Under the pieces are notes generated by a model. The model was not told the origin of the DNA. It did not search any database and saw nothing but the letters and a program-made list of their open reading frames with translations. 64,000 nt of DNA from Bacillus fungorum (lineage in GTDB: Bacteria > Bacillota > Bacilli > Bacillales > Bacillaceae_G): NCBI RefSeq assembly GCF_002746455.1, contig NZ_NWUW01000004.1:62001-126000 (forward strand), in the 5' to 3' direction. Positions 1-7,771 of the stretch are shown here, piece after piece. Positions within the stretch are counted from its first letter, which is position 1, and every line of letters begins with the position of its first letter. The position numbers were made by a program, and so were the translations under genes.

Positions 1-36
1 GAATTGTCTAATATCATAAATAATTTCTTTATCCAT
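1..36 (-). CDS. 5' end of an unidentified protein (cut by window edge)
   Basis: An ATG on the minus strand at 36-34 is preceded by a good AAAGGAG ribosome binding site, and reading continues to the window edge as MDKEIIYDIRQF. Only 12 codons are visible, so no family can be assigned. It is divergent from the acetyltransferase at 180. A small DNA-binding regulator would be a common neighbour for such a gene, but that is a guess from context only. Confidence 0.4.
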   Translation of the reverse strand, partial: MDKEIIYDIRQF

Positions 37-84
37 ATATTCTCCTTTAGTTGACGCAGTCTACATTTTACATTAATATAACTG

Positions 85-123
85 TACATCCAAAATGTGG
101 ACTAAGTCAACATTTTGGATGTA
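85..123. repeat. 14-bp inverted repeat between divergent genes
   Basis: TACATCCAAAATGT (85-98) and its exact reverse complement (110-123) flank an 11-base loop. It sits between the minus-strand start at 36 and the acetyltransferase at 180. It could be an operator for the divergent pair or a hairpin in the 5' leader. No U-tract follows, so a terminator is unlikely. Confidence 0.6.
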
Positions 124-179
124 CTATTTTCAAAAATCTGTCGCAATCTTGATTGAGACCAAATTGAAGGAGTTCATAT

Positions 180-659
180 ATGATTATTCGAGAAATAAAA
201 AAAGAAGACAATGCAAAAATAAAAGAAATTATACAAGATTCATTAGAATCACTCGGATTAGCGATTCCTGGGTCAGCCTATTTTGATCCTCAACTTAACA
301 ACCTTCACCAATATTATAAAAATTTAAAACATGCGAACTATTGGGTAGTAGAAATGGATGGAGAAGTTGTTGGTGGAATTGGTATAGCACCGTTTAACGA
401 ATATGATAAAGTTTGCGAATTACAAAAACTATACTTAAGTCCAAAAGCCAAAGGTTTAGGGTTTTCCAAGAAACTAATGGAAACAGCATTGTCATTTGCC
501 TTTAAACATTATGAAAAGTGCTATTTAGAAACCATGCATGAATTAAAAGCGGCATGTATATTATACGAAAAATTTGGATTTACGCTGTTACATGAACCAC
601 TCCCAGGTTCTGAACACTCTGCTATGAATGCGTGGTATATAAAAGTTTGTCAAAATTAG
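180..659 (+). CDS. GNAT family N-acetyltransferase
   Basis: A 159-residue protein with the GNAT fold. The acetyl-CoA loop is visible as K-A-K-G-L-G (residues 89-94) after beta strand 4. The C-terminal AACILYEKFGF stretch (about 124-134) is the usual last helix and strand of the family. It should transfer an acetyl group from acetyl-CoA to an amine; the substrate cannot be read from sequence. The start is supported by GAAGGAG about 7 bases upstream. It is followed 50 bases later by a decayed DMT permease on the same strand. Confidence 0.85.
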   Translation: MIIREIKKEDNAKIKEIIQDSLESLGLAIPGSAYFDPQLNNLHQYYKNLKHANYWVVEMDGEVVGGIGIAPFNEYDKVCELQKLYLSPKAKGLGFSKKLMETALSFAFKHYEKCYLETMHELKAACILYEKFGFTLLHEPLPGSEHSAMNAWYIKVCQN

Positions 660-708
660 GTGTATTTAAACGCATCTATTAAAAGGAAAGTATTGAAGGA
701 GCTTTATT

Positions 709-1475
709 TTGACAAAACTACTACCAATAACTTCAACGAAGCAATCAGTTGCTTCCCTTAACTGGCTATTTCTATGGTCGTTTTTGGTTCTATTGCCCTC
801 TTTGCAGAAATGACCAATTTGCCGTCATTTGAATTAGTCTTTATTCGCTGCTTAAGTGCAACACTATTTTTAGGTTCTTGTTGGCTCATATCAGGACAAT
901 ATAGGAATGAGGAATGGAATAGTAAAGAGGTTCTTCAAACATTAGCTTGTGGAATATTTCTCGTTTTTAACTGGGTATTTATATTTAAATCATTTGAAAC
1001 GACATCTATAACCGTTGCTATATCTGTACATAATTTAGCCCCTGTATTAATGCTATTACTAGGAAGTGTTTTTTACAGAGAAAAGTTAAAGATAAAATCA
1101 GTTTTTTCTATTCTTCTTTGTTTTTTTGGAACTGTATTCATCTCAGATATAGATTTTTCTGCCTCTTTTAAAGAGTTATTACCTGTTGGTGTTCTTTGGG
1201 CTCTGGCAGGTGCTTTATTTAATGCTTTTATGACATTACTAGGGAAAGGGATTACAAAGTTAAGCCCTTATGCTACAACATTTCTACAAACAGGATTAGG
1301 TATTATGATATTATTTCCTTTTATACAAATGGGGGCATTTTCCATACTTACATTTGGGAACTGGACTGCAGCTATTGCTACGGGGATTATCCATACAGGG
1401 ATTACATTTCTATTATTTTTTGATAGTTTGAGATTCTTATCAACAAAAGTAATCTCCATAGTAAACGTAAAGTAA
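709..1475 (+). pseudogene. EamA/DMT-family permease, frameshifted and 3'-truncated
   Basis: A TTG start at 709 has AAGGAG seven bases upstream and reads MTKLLPITSTKQSVASLN, but that frame closes about 30 codons later. A different frame, open from 762, carries LAISMVVFGSIALFAEM and about 230 residues of typical EamA transmembrane segments. One single-base lesion near 760-770 would join them. The C-terminus stops at ISIVNVK, about two membrane helices before the usual end of a roughly 300-residue DMT protein, and a terminator follows at once. Both ends are therefore defective. A short functional version cannot be excluded, but the strong RBS lies in the wrong frame. Confidence 0.65.
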
Positions 1476-1516
1476 CTCCAAAATATACAATAAAAGTTGA
1501 TTTTGGAGTTATTTTT
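1472..1516 (+). terminator. Intrinsic terminator after the permease remnant
   Basis: AACTCCAAAA and TTTTGGAGTT form a 10-bp stem with a 17-base loop, followed by ATTTTTTG. It lies directly at the stop of the truncated permease and also faces the 3' end of the hydrolase at 1520. Confidence 0.75.
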
Positions 1517-1519
1517 TGT

Positions 1520-2212
1520 TTACTTTGTATCTTGGATAATTGTTTGTAAAATAGATTCCCATATGTCAGGATCGTCAGTTAAGAAATGTCCTGCATCTTT
1601 CATATGAATCATAGCTAACTTAATATCTTCATCTGTTTGAATAAATTGTTGATCCCATTTGCATAAATGTGTATTTCCCTTTTTCAGCCCCTGTATATAT
1701 TTTTCAGGGTTCTTTTCCATTTGCTTTTTTTGAGTACGGTATACCCATTTTAATAGCAAAGGTAATTGTTTGGAGATAAAGAAAGCAATCCGATTTTCAC
1801 GGCACATACTAGCTGGCGGCTTTTCATCTTCAAACGGAGTTGCACTAGAAACCATCTGTACGGATTGTAAGCGTTCAGGAATTTGGTAAGCGCAAGCAGC
1901 TGCATAAGCGCCTCCTCCTGAAACCCCTATAATAGAAAAAGTTTGGAGCTTTAGCTGATCTGCTAATTCATTTACATCTTCTGCCCAATCCAGAACTGTT
2001 CGATTCCGTTTTTGATCAGAGAGCCCGTAGCCAGGTCTATCTATTGAAATAAGTCGTATCCCAAATCGTTTTGCTACCATATCATCTGTTAATGACCAAA
2101 TTCTTGAACCGGGTGTACCGTGGAATAGCATGACTGGTAATCCATTTGTTTTACCATATTCAATATAGGCTAACTTGCGCCCATCTTGTAAAGTTATGAT
2201 GTGATCTTTCAT
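1520..2212 (-). CDS. Alpha/beta hydrolase with probable internal deletion
   Basis: The protein has 230 residues. The oxyanion motif HGTPGS (31-36), the nucleophile elbow G-V-S-G-G (Ser98) and the C-terminal histidine in KDAGHFLTDD (His209) are present. What is missing is the strand that normally carries the catalytic acid, usually in a W-H-G-x-x-D context. The helical cap runs directly from LAMIHM (about 204) into KDAGHF. Family members are usually 270-290 residues, so roughly 60 residues appear lost in frame, at about 1598-1603. Serine and histidine remain but the acid does not, so activity is doubtful. Confidence 0.7.
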   Translation of the reverse strand: MKDHIITLQDGRKLAYIEYGKTNGLPVMLFHGTPGSRIWSLTDDMVAKRFGIRLISIDRPGYGLSDQKRNRTVLDWAEDVNELADQLKLQTFSIIGVSGGGAYAAACAYQIPERLQSVQMVSSATPFEDEKPPASMCRENRIAFFISKQLPLLLKWVYRTQKKQMEKNPEKYIQGLKKGNTHLCKWDQQFIQTDEDIKLAMIHMKDAGHFLTDDPDIWESILQTIIQDTK

Positions 2213-2237
2213 ATTATCTACTCCTATAACAAATTAT

Positions 2238-2255
2238 AAACCGACCGTTCAGTTT
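2238..2255. promoter_or_regulatory. TetR-type imperfect palindrome upstream of the hydrolase
   Basis: AAACCGACCGTTCAGTTT matches its own reverse complement at 14 of 18 positions. It lies 26 bases upstream of the hydrolase start, where an operator would act. The ACCGACCGTTCAGT form resembles operators of TetR-family repressors, but no TetR gene is in the window. Confidence 0.4.
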
Positions 2256-2549
2256 AATTTTATAACAAGAGTAGTTTATTTGTAAATACTGGAATTTCCA
2301 TTGTGCAATATAGCCTATTGATAAAATGAAATACTGAAGTCATATTATTTTCATTCACGTTGTAATTCATTAGATACAGAAATAGACATACAAAAACGCC
2401 ATCCTTTCCTATGATTCAACAGAAAGAGTAGGGTATTTTTTTATTTTAGGGGGTTTTTTATTTTCTTAGCTTGATAGCGATGTGGCGGGACCCCAATATA
2501 TGTTGTGTAAGTTTTTAGGGATCTTATAGTTTGATAGATATAACATTGT
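2256..2549. other. Intergenic stretch without a recognised gene
   Basis: AT-rich DNA between the divergent hydrolase and collagen-like genes. I see no open frame with a convincing RBS and no strong hairpin here. The downstream edge carries the sigma-K-like promoter of the collagen gene. Confidence 0.5.
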
Positions 2550-2550
2550 A

Positions 2551-2578
2551 ACAATCTGTCTATACTTGTCATATTTTA
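2551..2578 (+). promoter_or_regulatory. Sigma-K-like promoter of collagen-like gene 1
   Basis: ACA at 2551-2553, a 16-base spacer, and CATATTTTA at 2570-2578 match the known sigma-K form (AC, N16, CATAnnnTA). The transcript would start near 2585, about 40 bases before the start codon. Mother-cell expression late in sporulation fits an exosporium protein. The second collagen gene has the same arrangement. Confidence 0.6.
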
Positions 2579-2626
2579 TAAGGATATGTATTTTTATAAA
2601 ATTTGATAGGCAAGGAGGGTATTCAT

Positions 2627-3916
2627 ATGTCACAAGCTAACATACCGAATATTACACCTAATATTTCATTAACTCGTGAAGAATCCATCAATTTAATATT
2701 GGCTTCGATTGCGTTAGAAGAATTAGGGTTAGCGCATATTATTAATGCGGAAGCGGAGAAAATTCAATACGCACTGGGAACTTTGAGTGGATTATCACCG
2801 GCTGCTACATTAGATGAGATTTTAGAAGTAAATGAAAGTGTGAATCGAACGATCCAATCTGCGTTAAAAACACAGATGTTGTTGCAGTCTAAATTAGATA
2901 GTGTGATTCAAATACCTGTATTAACAGGCCCACCTGGACCTACAGGCCCAACAGGACCTGCAGGAGGACCCGTTGGGCCTACAGGAGCAACAGGAGCAAC
3001 GGGAGCAACAGGAGCAACGGGAGCAACAGGAGCAACGGGAGCAACAGGAGCAACGGGAGCAACAGGAGCAACAGGAGCAACAGGAGCAACGGGAGCAACA
3101 GGAGCAACAGGAGCAACAGGAGCAACAGGAGCAACAGGAGCAACAGGAGCAACGGGAGCAACAGGAGCAACAGGAGCAACAGGAGCAACGGGAGCAACAG
3201 GAGCAACGGGAGCAACAGGAGCAACAGGAGCAACGGGAGCAACAGGAGCAACAGGAGCAACAGGAGCAACGGGAGCAACAGGAGCAACAGGAGCAACGGG
3301 AGCAACAGGAGCAACGGGAGCAACAGGAGCAACGGGAGCAACAGGAGCAACAGGAGCAACAGGAGCAACGGGAGCAACAGGAGCAACAGGAGCAACAGGA
3401 GCAACGGGAGCAACAGGAGCAACGGGAGCAACAGGAGCAACAGGAGCAACAGGAGCAACAGGAGCAACAGGACCTACAGGACCTACGGGGCCTATTCTTT
3501 CTAGTGCAATAGAAACTTTAGCTAATTCAACTCAAGCAATACCAAATAATGGACTTGTAACTTTTACTACGCCTCCAGATCTTGCAGGAACAGCGTTTAC
3601 TTTTAATGCTCCAGGTAATACGATTACAATTAATGAACCTGGTCTTTATCTTGTTAATTGGGATGTAAATTTACAAGCAGGTAGTCCAGCTAGTACATTT
3701 GGATTAGTACAAAATGGTGCTCCTTTTTCTTCTGCTGGTAATGATGCCACTGGAGGTGGTAATTTAGCTGCTTCTGCTCTTATTCAAGTTACAACAACAC
3801 CATTTACTGTATCTTTAGCTAATCGTTCTGGAGGAACTAGAACAATAACACAAACAAACGGATCTCCTGCAGCTAATATTACTATCATTAAATTTGCAGA
3901 TGGACCATCGGTTTAA
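2627..3916 (+). CDS. BclA-like collagen-like exosporium protein
   Basis: A 429-residue spore-surface protein. Residues 1 to about 100 form an alpha-helical N-terminal domain rich in [15 protein letters not shown]-type sequence. Then come a few GPT/GPV triplets, 54 uninterrupted Gly-Ala-Thr triplets (2984-3469), two GPT triplets, and a C-terminal beta-rich domain of about 135 residues like the trimeric BclA/C1q-type head. Threonines in the triplets are likely glycosylation sites, as in BclA. The ATG at 2627 is chosen over an upstream TTG because AAGGAGGG sits seven bases before it. The classical BclA N-terminal targeting motif is not visible. Confidence 0.85.
   Translation: MSQANIPNITPNISLTREESINLILASIALEELGLAHIINAEAEKIQYALGTLSGLSPAATLDEILEVNESVNRTIQSALKTQMLLQSKLDSVIQIPVLTGPPGPTGPTGPAGGPVGPTGATGATGATGATGATGATGATGATGATGATGATGATGATGATGATGATGATGATGATGATGATGATGATGATGATGATGATGATGATGATGATGATGATGATGATGATGATGATGATGATGATGATGATGATGATGATGATGATGATGATGATGATGATGATGPTGPTGPILSSAIETLANSTQAIPNNGLVTFTTPPDLAGTAFTFNAPGNTITINEPGLYLVNWDVNLQAGSPASTFGLVQNGAPFSSAGNDATGGGNLAASALIQVTTTPFTVSLANRSGGTRTITQTNGSPAANITIIKFADGPSV
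2984..3469 (+). repeat. 54 tandem 9-bp GAT-encoding units
   Basis: Fifty-four perfect 9-bp units (GGAGCAACA or GGAGCAACG) follow without interruption. Only the ninth base varies. The A/G order is not random: blocks such as AGAG and AAAG recur, as expected of expansion by multi-unit slippage or unequal exchange. Such tracts differ in length between related strains. Confidence 0.95.
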
Positions 3917-3978
3917 ATTTTCTTTCAAAAAGCAAAGAAAAGATCTAGAGATATAAACAAAATCATAAAAGAAGAAAA

Positions 3979-4010
3979 AACAGGTTATGAATATGTATTC
4001 ATAATCTGTT
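3979..4010 (+). terminator. Hairpin after collagen-like gene 1
   Basis: AACAGGTTATGAATA and TATTCATAATCTGTT form a 15-bp stem (one G-U pair) with a two-base loop. No long U-tract follows, so termination may be weak. It also separates this gene from the promoter of the next collagen gene. Confidence 0.55.
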
Positions 4011-4070
4011 AACATAACGTCCTATTATTGACTGAATTGTTTTTTTGCAATTTTATAGGTTTTACTACAA

Positions 4071-4098
4071 ACAAATTATTTTTTCAAAACATATAATA
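4071..4098 (+). promoter_or_regulatory. Sigma-K-like promoter of collagen-like gene 2
   Basis: ACA at 4071-4073, a 16-base spacer, and CATATAATA at 4090-4098. The geometry is identical to the promoter of the first collagen gene, which supports late mother-cell expression for both. Confidence 0.6.
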
Positions 4099-4153
4099 AT
4101 TTGTAAGATTAAGTAAAAAAATATATTTGAATATTTATAAAGTAGGTGAAAAT

Positions 4154-4918
4154 ATGAAAAGAAATAATAATTGCAATCCTTTTTTTCAAAATGCTCATTT
4201 TCCATGTGCATTTCCTGAATTTTTAGGATCTACGGGACCTACGGGACCTACGGGACCTACAGGATCTACAGGACCTACAGGATCTACAGGACCTACAGGA
4301 TCTACAGGACCTACAGGATCTACAGGACCTACAGGATCTACAGGACCTACAGGACCTACAGGATCTACAGGATCTACAGGACCTACAGGACCTACAGGAC
4401 CTACAGGACCTACAGGATCTACAGGACCTACAGGATCTACAGGACCTACAGGACCTACAGGACCTACAGGATCTACAGGACCTACAGGATCTACAGGACC
4501 TACATTATCTACTTTCTCATTATTTACATTAGTAACAACCGCTCCACCTACAATTGCTCCTGGAGCTAATGTTCCCTTAGTAAATACTGTCATAGTAAAT
4601 CCAATTGGAGCATTTGTTTTAAATGGTGATGGTTCTGTTACAGTTCTTGAAACTGGTATTTATGCAATAGATGCTAGAGTTCAAACTGATGAAGCAGCTT
4701 CATTTCAAATTGCAATTAATGGAACACCAGCACCAACGTTTAATGGTGGTTCAACACCAAATCCAGGTCCAATTATTATACCTGGTATATATAATTTAAA
4801 TGTTGGTGATACCGTATCTATTATTAATAATAGTAATGGCACACCTATAACTTTATTAGGTGGTGTAGATGGATTAATAACAGCTCAAGGTGTCCTTCGT
4901 TTTGAAAGGCTTTTGTAA
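4154..4918 (+). CDS. Collagen-like spore surface protein (GPT/GST repeats)
   Basis: A 254-residue protein. It has a short Asn- and Phe-rich N-terminus (about 25 residues), about 32 Gly-Pro-Thr and Gly-Ser-Thr triplets, and a C-terminal beta domain of about 135 residues with strands such as [12 protein letters not shown]. The architecture matches BclA-family collagen-like proteins, but the N-terminus differs from its upstream neighbour. The ATG at 4154 is preferred over 4127 because GTAGGTG lies a few bases before it. Repeats here mix two triplet types, unlike the pure GAT tract next door, so the two genes are not simple recent duplicates. Confidence 0.8.
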   Translation: MKRNNNCNPFFQNAHFPCAFPEFLGSTGPTGPTGPTGSTGPTGSTGPTGSTGPTGSTGPTGSTGPTGPTGSTGSTGPTGPTGPTGPTGSTGPTGSTGPTGPTGPTGSTGPTGSTGPTLSTFSLFTLVTTAPPTIAPGANVPLVNTVIVNPIGAFVLNGDGSVTVLETGIYAIDARVQTDEAASFQIAINGTPAPTFNGGSTPNPGPIIIPGIYNLNVGDTVSIINNSNGTPITLLGGVDGLITAQGVLRFERLL

Positions 4919-5024
4919 TATATTTGTTTTTTAGTGGAAAATTTATTTTTAGGAAGAATGTATTTTAGAAATTTTAAAATAGATGGAGATAAGAAAAAAC
5001 ATAATTTACCGATTTATTTATTTT

Positions 5025-5052
5025 AGATGTCACTATTGACATCTTCTTTTTT
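5025..5052 (+). terminator. Intrinsic terminator of collagen-like gene 2
   Basis: AGATGTC (5025-5031) pairs with GACATCT (5038-5044) across a six-base loop, followed by TCTTTTTTTG. Confidence 0.8.
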
Positions 5053-5055
5053 TGT

Positions 5056-5598
5056 TGTTTTTCCATTTTTTTAGGTGTATCTTTTTTCAAACCCCCCCTC
5101 CTCTCAAATCCTTGATATTAATGACTTTCTTCACTTTGCTCTTCTCACTCTTATATAGGGCTAAAAGTTCCGCAAGGAACAGGTAGTATTTTTGAGAAAA
5201 TCACTCAAAAATCTCCACCTTCAATATTTAAAAGTCGGTTCGTTTATCCTCACCTAAAGGCTACCGCCTTTTCTTTTTAATATTGTCCCTGTAAAACTTT
5301 TTTCGGCTCGTGTGCTTTTCTCGCCAAGCCGACAGACAAAAAGCAAAGCAGATTGACTTGGACAAGCAAGTATACGAGCCGAACCGCTTAGATCATTCGT
5401 CCCAAGATAGTTCTTATTCAAAAAATAGATACGTAATACGTGGGGTTTCGCCCCCACACGACGAGCCAACACTCTAGCCAAAAAGCAAATTTCAAACCAA
5501 AGGATTAGAACAAAACTACGTTAAGTAAAAAAATAAGCCAGCCATATGGACAGCTCATTTACATAATTCTCGTTAGCGGAAGTTATTTATAAAAAAAG
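5056..5598. other. Accessory-looking non-coding patch of unknown origin
   Basis: No supported gene. The stretch 5150-5480 is less AT-rich than its surroundings and contains complementary segments that could fold over a distance: TCGGCTCGT near 5304 with ACGAGCCGA near 5373, and CGGTTCG near 5235 with CGAACCG near 5378. A 75-codon minus-strand frame (5481-5254) is rich in Arg, Cys and Ser and has no convincing RBS. It borders an IS66 element, so this may be residual mobile or plasmid DNA. I cannot name it. Confidence 0.4.
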
Positions 5599-7182
5599 GT
5601 AACTACTCAGCTACCCTAAGGTTTTGATGTTTTGATATTTTGATTTTCAAGTTTACCTTCACAAATTCCTGTTAACACTAGGAATATAGAAAATGGGAGG
5701 TGAAGTGTATGAACCAAAAAATAATCCTAGATGCTTATGAAAAGGGTCCTGAAGCTGTTGTTTCATTATTTTTTGAAGTCTGTTCCCAATTTGAAAAACG
5801 AATTAGCGAATTAGAGTTTCAGGAAAAAAAACTCAAAAAATAGCCATAAACCACCATCAATGGATGGGTTACAAAAACCAGACACGAAAAGTTTACGTGA
5901 AAAAACAGGACGTAAAACGGGCGGTCAACCTGGTCATACAGGTCATACACTTCGCCAAGTGGAACATCCAGATCGTGTGATTGTTCATCCTGTGACAGTG
6001 TGTTCATGTTGCCAATCATCATTAGAAAATGAACCTGTTAGCTCGAAAAAAGTGCGACAAGTGTTTGATATCCCGCCTGTTTCTTTTGATGTACTTCAAC
6101 ATGAAGTGGAGCGAAAAATTTGTCCTCGTTGTCTTCATATCGAAGAATCTCCATTTCCAAAAGGTGTGACAAACGCAACTCAATATGGGCCGAATGTTCA
6201 ATTGATGGTGAATTATTTAACACAATATCAATATCTATCTCTTCAGCGAACGTCTGAATTCTTTCGAGATGTGTATCAACATTCGATAAGTCAAGGCACA
6301 ATCAATCGTCTCATCCACTCTTTCGGTGAAAGCTTACAAGAAAAAGAAGAAATTCGTTTGGAAATTTTGGCTTCTCCGATTGTTCATTGTGATGAAACAG
6401 GACTTCGTAATCAAGGCAAAACAGAATGGGTGCATACCTATAGTACCCCCTGAGTTTACCATTCAATATATTCATCCAAAGCGTGGAACGATTGCGATGA
6501 ATGCGATTGGTGTATTGCCCGCATTTACAGGTATTGCGATGCATGATTGTTGGAAACCGTATTTTCAGTACGATAAGTGCCAACATGTCTTGTGCAATGT
6601 GCATCTTCTTCGTGAATTGCGCGGTATATTTGAACAAACGAAACAAGAATGGGCACAAGAAATGGCTGATTTTCTTTTGAAAGCGAAACAACAAAAGGAA
6701 ACAGGACGCTTAGATGCACAAGACCTCGTCAACTTGCATTGAGAATATAAAACAATTCTCGCAAAAGGAGAAAAAGCGAATCTCATTCGCCAAAAAGAAA
6801 CGAACACACGCGGAAGACAGAAACAAAGTCTGGCGCGGAATCTCTTAAACCGATTGATTACACATCAAAACTCGATTTTGGCATTTTTTCTTCATCCCGC
6901 TATTCCATTTGATAACAATCAAGCGGAACGAGATATCCGCCCAGTAAAACTACGACAAAAAATAAGCGGTTCGTTTCGAAGTGAATATGGTGCTCGCAAC
7001 TTTTTACGAATTAGAAGTTATATGAGCACAATCAAAAAACAAGGGAAATCTATCTTTCAATGCACCCAAGAATGGATTGAAACAGGCGAATTAGATCTCT
7101 TTTCATCTAAAACTTAGGGGTAGCGCTTCGTAGCGGTTACCTCTATTTGTCTTGTGTTTTTAACTATGAGCTGAGTAGTTAC
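5599..7182 (+). mobile_element. IS66-family insertion sequence, defective
   Basis: A 1584-bp element bounded by perfect 14-bp terminal inverted repeats, GTAACTACTCAGCT at 5599-5612 and its complement at 7169-7182. GTAA ends are typical of IS66. Flanking octamers are AAAAAAAG (5591-5598) and AAAAAAAC (7183-7190), close to an 8-bp target duplication but of low complexity. Only a transposase like IS66 TnpC is present; the accessory tnpA and tnpB of classical IS66 are absent, as in the single-ORF subgroup. The transposase is broken, so the copy is not autonomous. Confidence 0.9.
5709..7117 (+). pseudogene. IS66 transposase (TnpC-like), three lesions
   Basis: The N-terminal coiled-coil part starts at ATG 5709 with GGGAGGTG upstream and runs to a stop at 5841. 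The conserved NSKNSHKPPS segment is in another frame, so a frameshift lies in the eight-A run at 5824-5831. That frame carries a zinc-finger-like region (CSCCQ..CPRC) and the DETGLR catalytic segment, and ends at 6453 near a run of five Cs. The next frame continues PKRGTIAMNAIGVLPAF, meets an in-frame TGA at 6740, and resumes in frame with the DNNQAERDIRP motif up to 7117. Two homopolymer frameshifts plus one nonsense codon make it a pseudogene. Confidence 0.9.
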
Positions 7183-7312
7183 AAAAAAACAAAATAGGCC
7201 ATCACATTTGATGGCCTAGGGAAGGGGACAATTTATGTCAATTTAATTAGGGATGGAAGCCATTCAAAGACACTGGGGAATGTCTTATAAATTAGGGAGT
7301 AATAGCTTCGAT
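7183..7312 (-). ncRNA. Candidate small RNA, unit 1 of 3
   Basis: Read on the minus strand, the RNA would start near 7312, just after a -10 box at 7324-7319. It opens with an outer stem (GCTTC 7305-7309 with GAAGC 7256-7260). This encloses a single-stranded CTCCCTAAT-like stretch and an inner hairpin AGACA/TGTCT (7285-7268) whose loop is TTCCCCAG. It continues through TCCCTAATT, a GACA/TGTC hairpin and CCCCTTCC, and ends in a terminator (GGCCATCA 7216-7209 with TGATGGCC 7204-7197) followed by T-rich sequence to 7183. The exposed C-rich segments are complementary to Shine-Dalgarno sequences. The IS66 end abuts the terminator's T-tract. Confidence 0.6.
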
Positions 7313-7318
7313 ATACAT

Positions 7319-7350
7319 ACTATAAAAGGTAAGTGTGACCGGGGTGTGAA
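7319..7350 (-). promoter_or_regulatory. Promoter and direct-repeat operator, sRNA unit 1
   Basis: On the minus strand, TTCACA-N5-GTCACA (7350-7334) lies nine bases upstream of TATAGT (7324-7319). Two hexamers at 11-bp spacing over the -35 region, without a good -35 hexamer, is the layout used by OmpR-family response regulators. The regulator is unknown. Confidence 0.5.
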
Positions 7351-7394
7351 CATAGAGTGAAAGAGAGAGGGAGTTTTCAATAAAAGATAGAAAA

Positions 7395-7523
7395 ACAAAA
7401 AATAAGACCATCATATATAAGATGGCCTAAGGAAGGGGACAATTTATGTCAATTTAATTAGGGATGGAAGCTACTCAAAGACACTGGGGAATGTCTTATA
7501 AATTAGGGAGGAATAGCTTCGAT
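7395..7523 (-). ncRNA. Candidate small RNA, unit 2 of 3
   Basis: Same plan as unit 1, 211 bp further on. The outer stem uses AGCTTC and GAAGCT, the inner hairpin (7496-7479) again presents the loop TTCCCCAG, and the C-rich linkers CCTCCCTAAT and CATCCCTAATT are unchanged. The terminator stem (GGCCATC 7427-7421 with GATGGTC 7412-7406) has one mismatch and is followed by TTATTTTTTG. This copy is the least perfectly paired of the three. Confidence 0.6.
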
Positions 7524-7529
7524 ATATAT

Positions 7530-7561
7530 ACTATAAAAGATAGATGTGACCGGGGTGTGAA
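7530..7561 (-). promoter_or_regulatory. Promoter and direct-repeat operator, sRNA unit 2
   Basis: TTCACA-N5-GTCACA (7561-7545), then nine bases, then TATAGT (7535-7530) on the minus strand. Sequence and spacing are identical to units 1 and 3. Confidence 0.5.
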
Positions 7562-7605
7562 CATAGAGTGAAAGAGAGAGGGAGTTTTTAATACAAGATT
7601 GAAAG

Positions 7606-7733
7606 ACAAAAAAATAAGACCATCACATATGAGATGGTCAAGGAAGGGGACAATTTATGTCAATTTAATTAGGGATGGAAGTTGTTCAAGACACTGGGGA
7701 ATGTCTTATAAATTAGGGAGGAACAACTTCAAT
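7606..7733 (-). ncRNA. Candidate small RNA, unit 3 of 3
   Basis: The best-folding copy. The outer stem is 10 perfect base pairs (GAAGTTGTTC 7730-7721 with GAACAACTTC 7687-7678, read on the minus strand). It differs from unit 2 at paired positions that change together. The inner hairpin (7707-7689) has the invariant TTCCCCAG loop. The terminator stem GACCATC/GATGGTC (7639-7633 and 7624-7618) is perfect and is followed by TTATTTTTTTG. Predicted length is about 128 nucleotides. Confidence 0.62.
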
Positions 7734-7739
7734 ACATAT

Positions 7740-7771
7740 ACTATAAAAGATAGATGTGACCGGGGTGTGAA
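7740..7771 (-). promoter_or_regulatory. Promoter and direct-repeat operator, sRNA unit 3
   Basis: TTCACA-N5-GTCACA (7771-7755), nine bases, TATAGT (7745-7740), minus strand. The predicted start is near 7733, three bases before the outer stem of the RNA. Confidence 0.5.

Noticed and set aside
2973-3512. Long plus-strand frame encoding QQE/REQ repeats and a minus-strand poly-Leu frame over the collagen gene
   Set aside because: Both are shadows of the 9-bp GAT repeat in other frames, with no RBS or family likeness.
4195-4593. Minus-strand DPVGPVG-repeat frame
   Set aside because: It is the antisense shadow of the second collagen-like gene and has no independent start signal.
5254-5481. 75-residue Arg/Cys-rich protein on the minus strand
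   Set aside because: No ribosome binding site and a composition unlike neighbouring genes; kept only as part of an unassigned patch.
5824-5831. Programmed frameshifting in the transposase A8 run
   Set aside because: Possible in IS elements in principle, but a second shift and an in-frame stop further on show the gene is simply broken.
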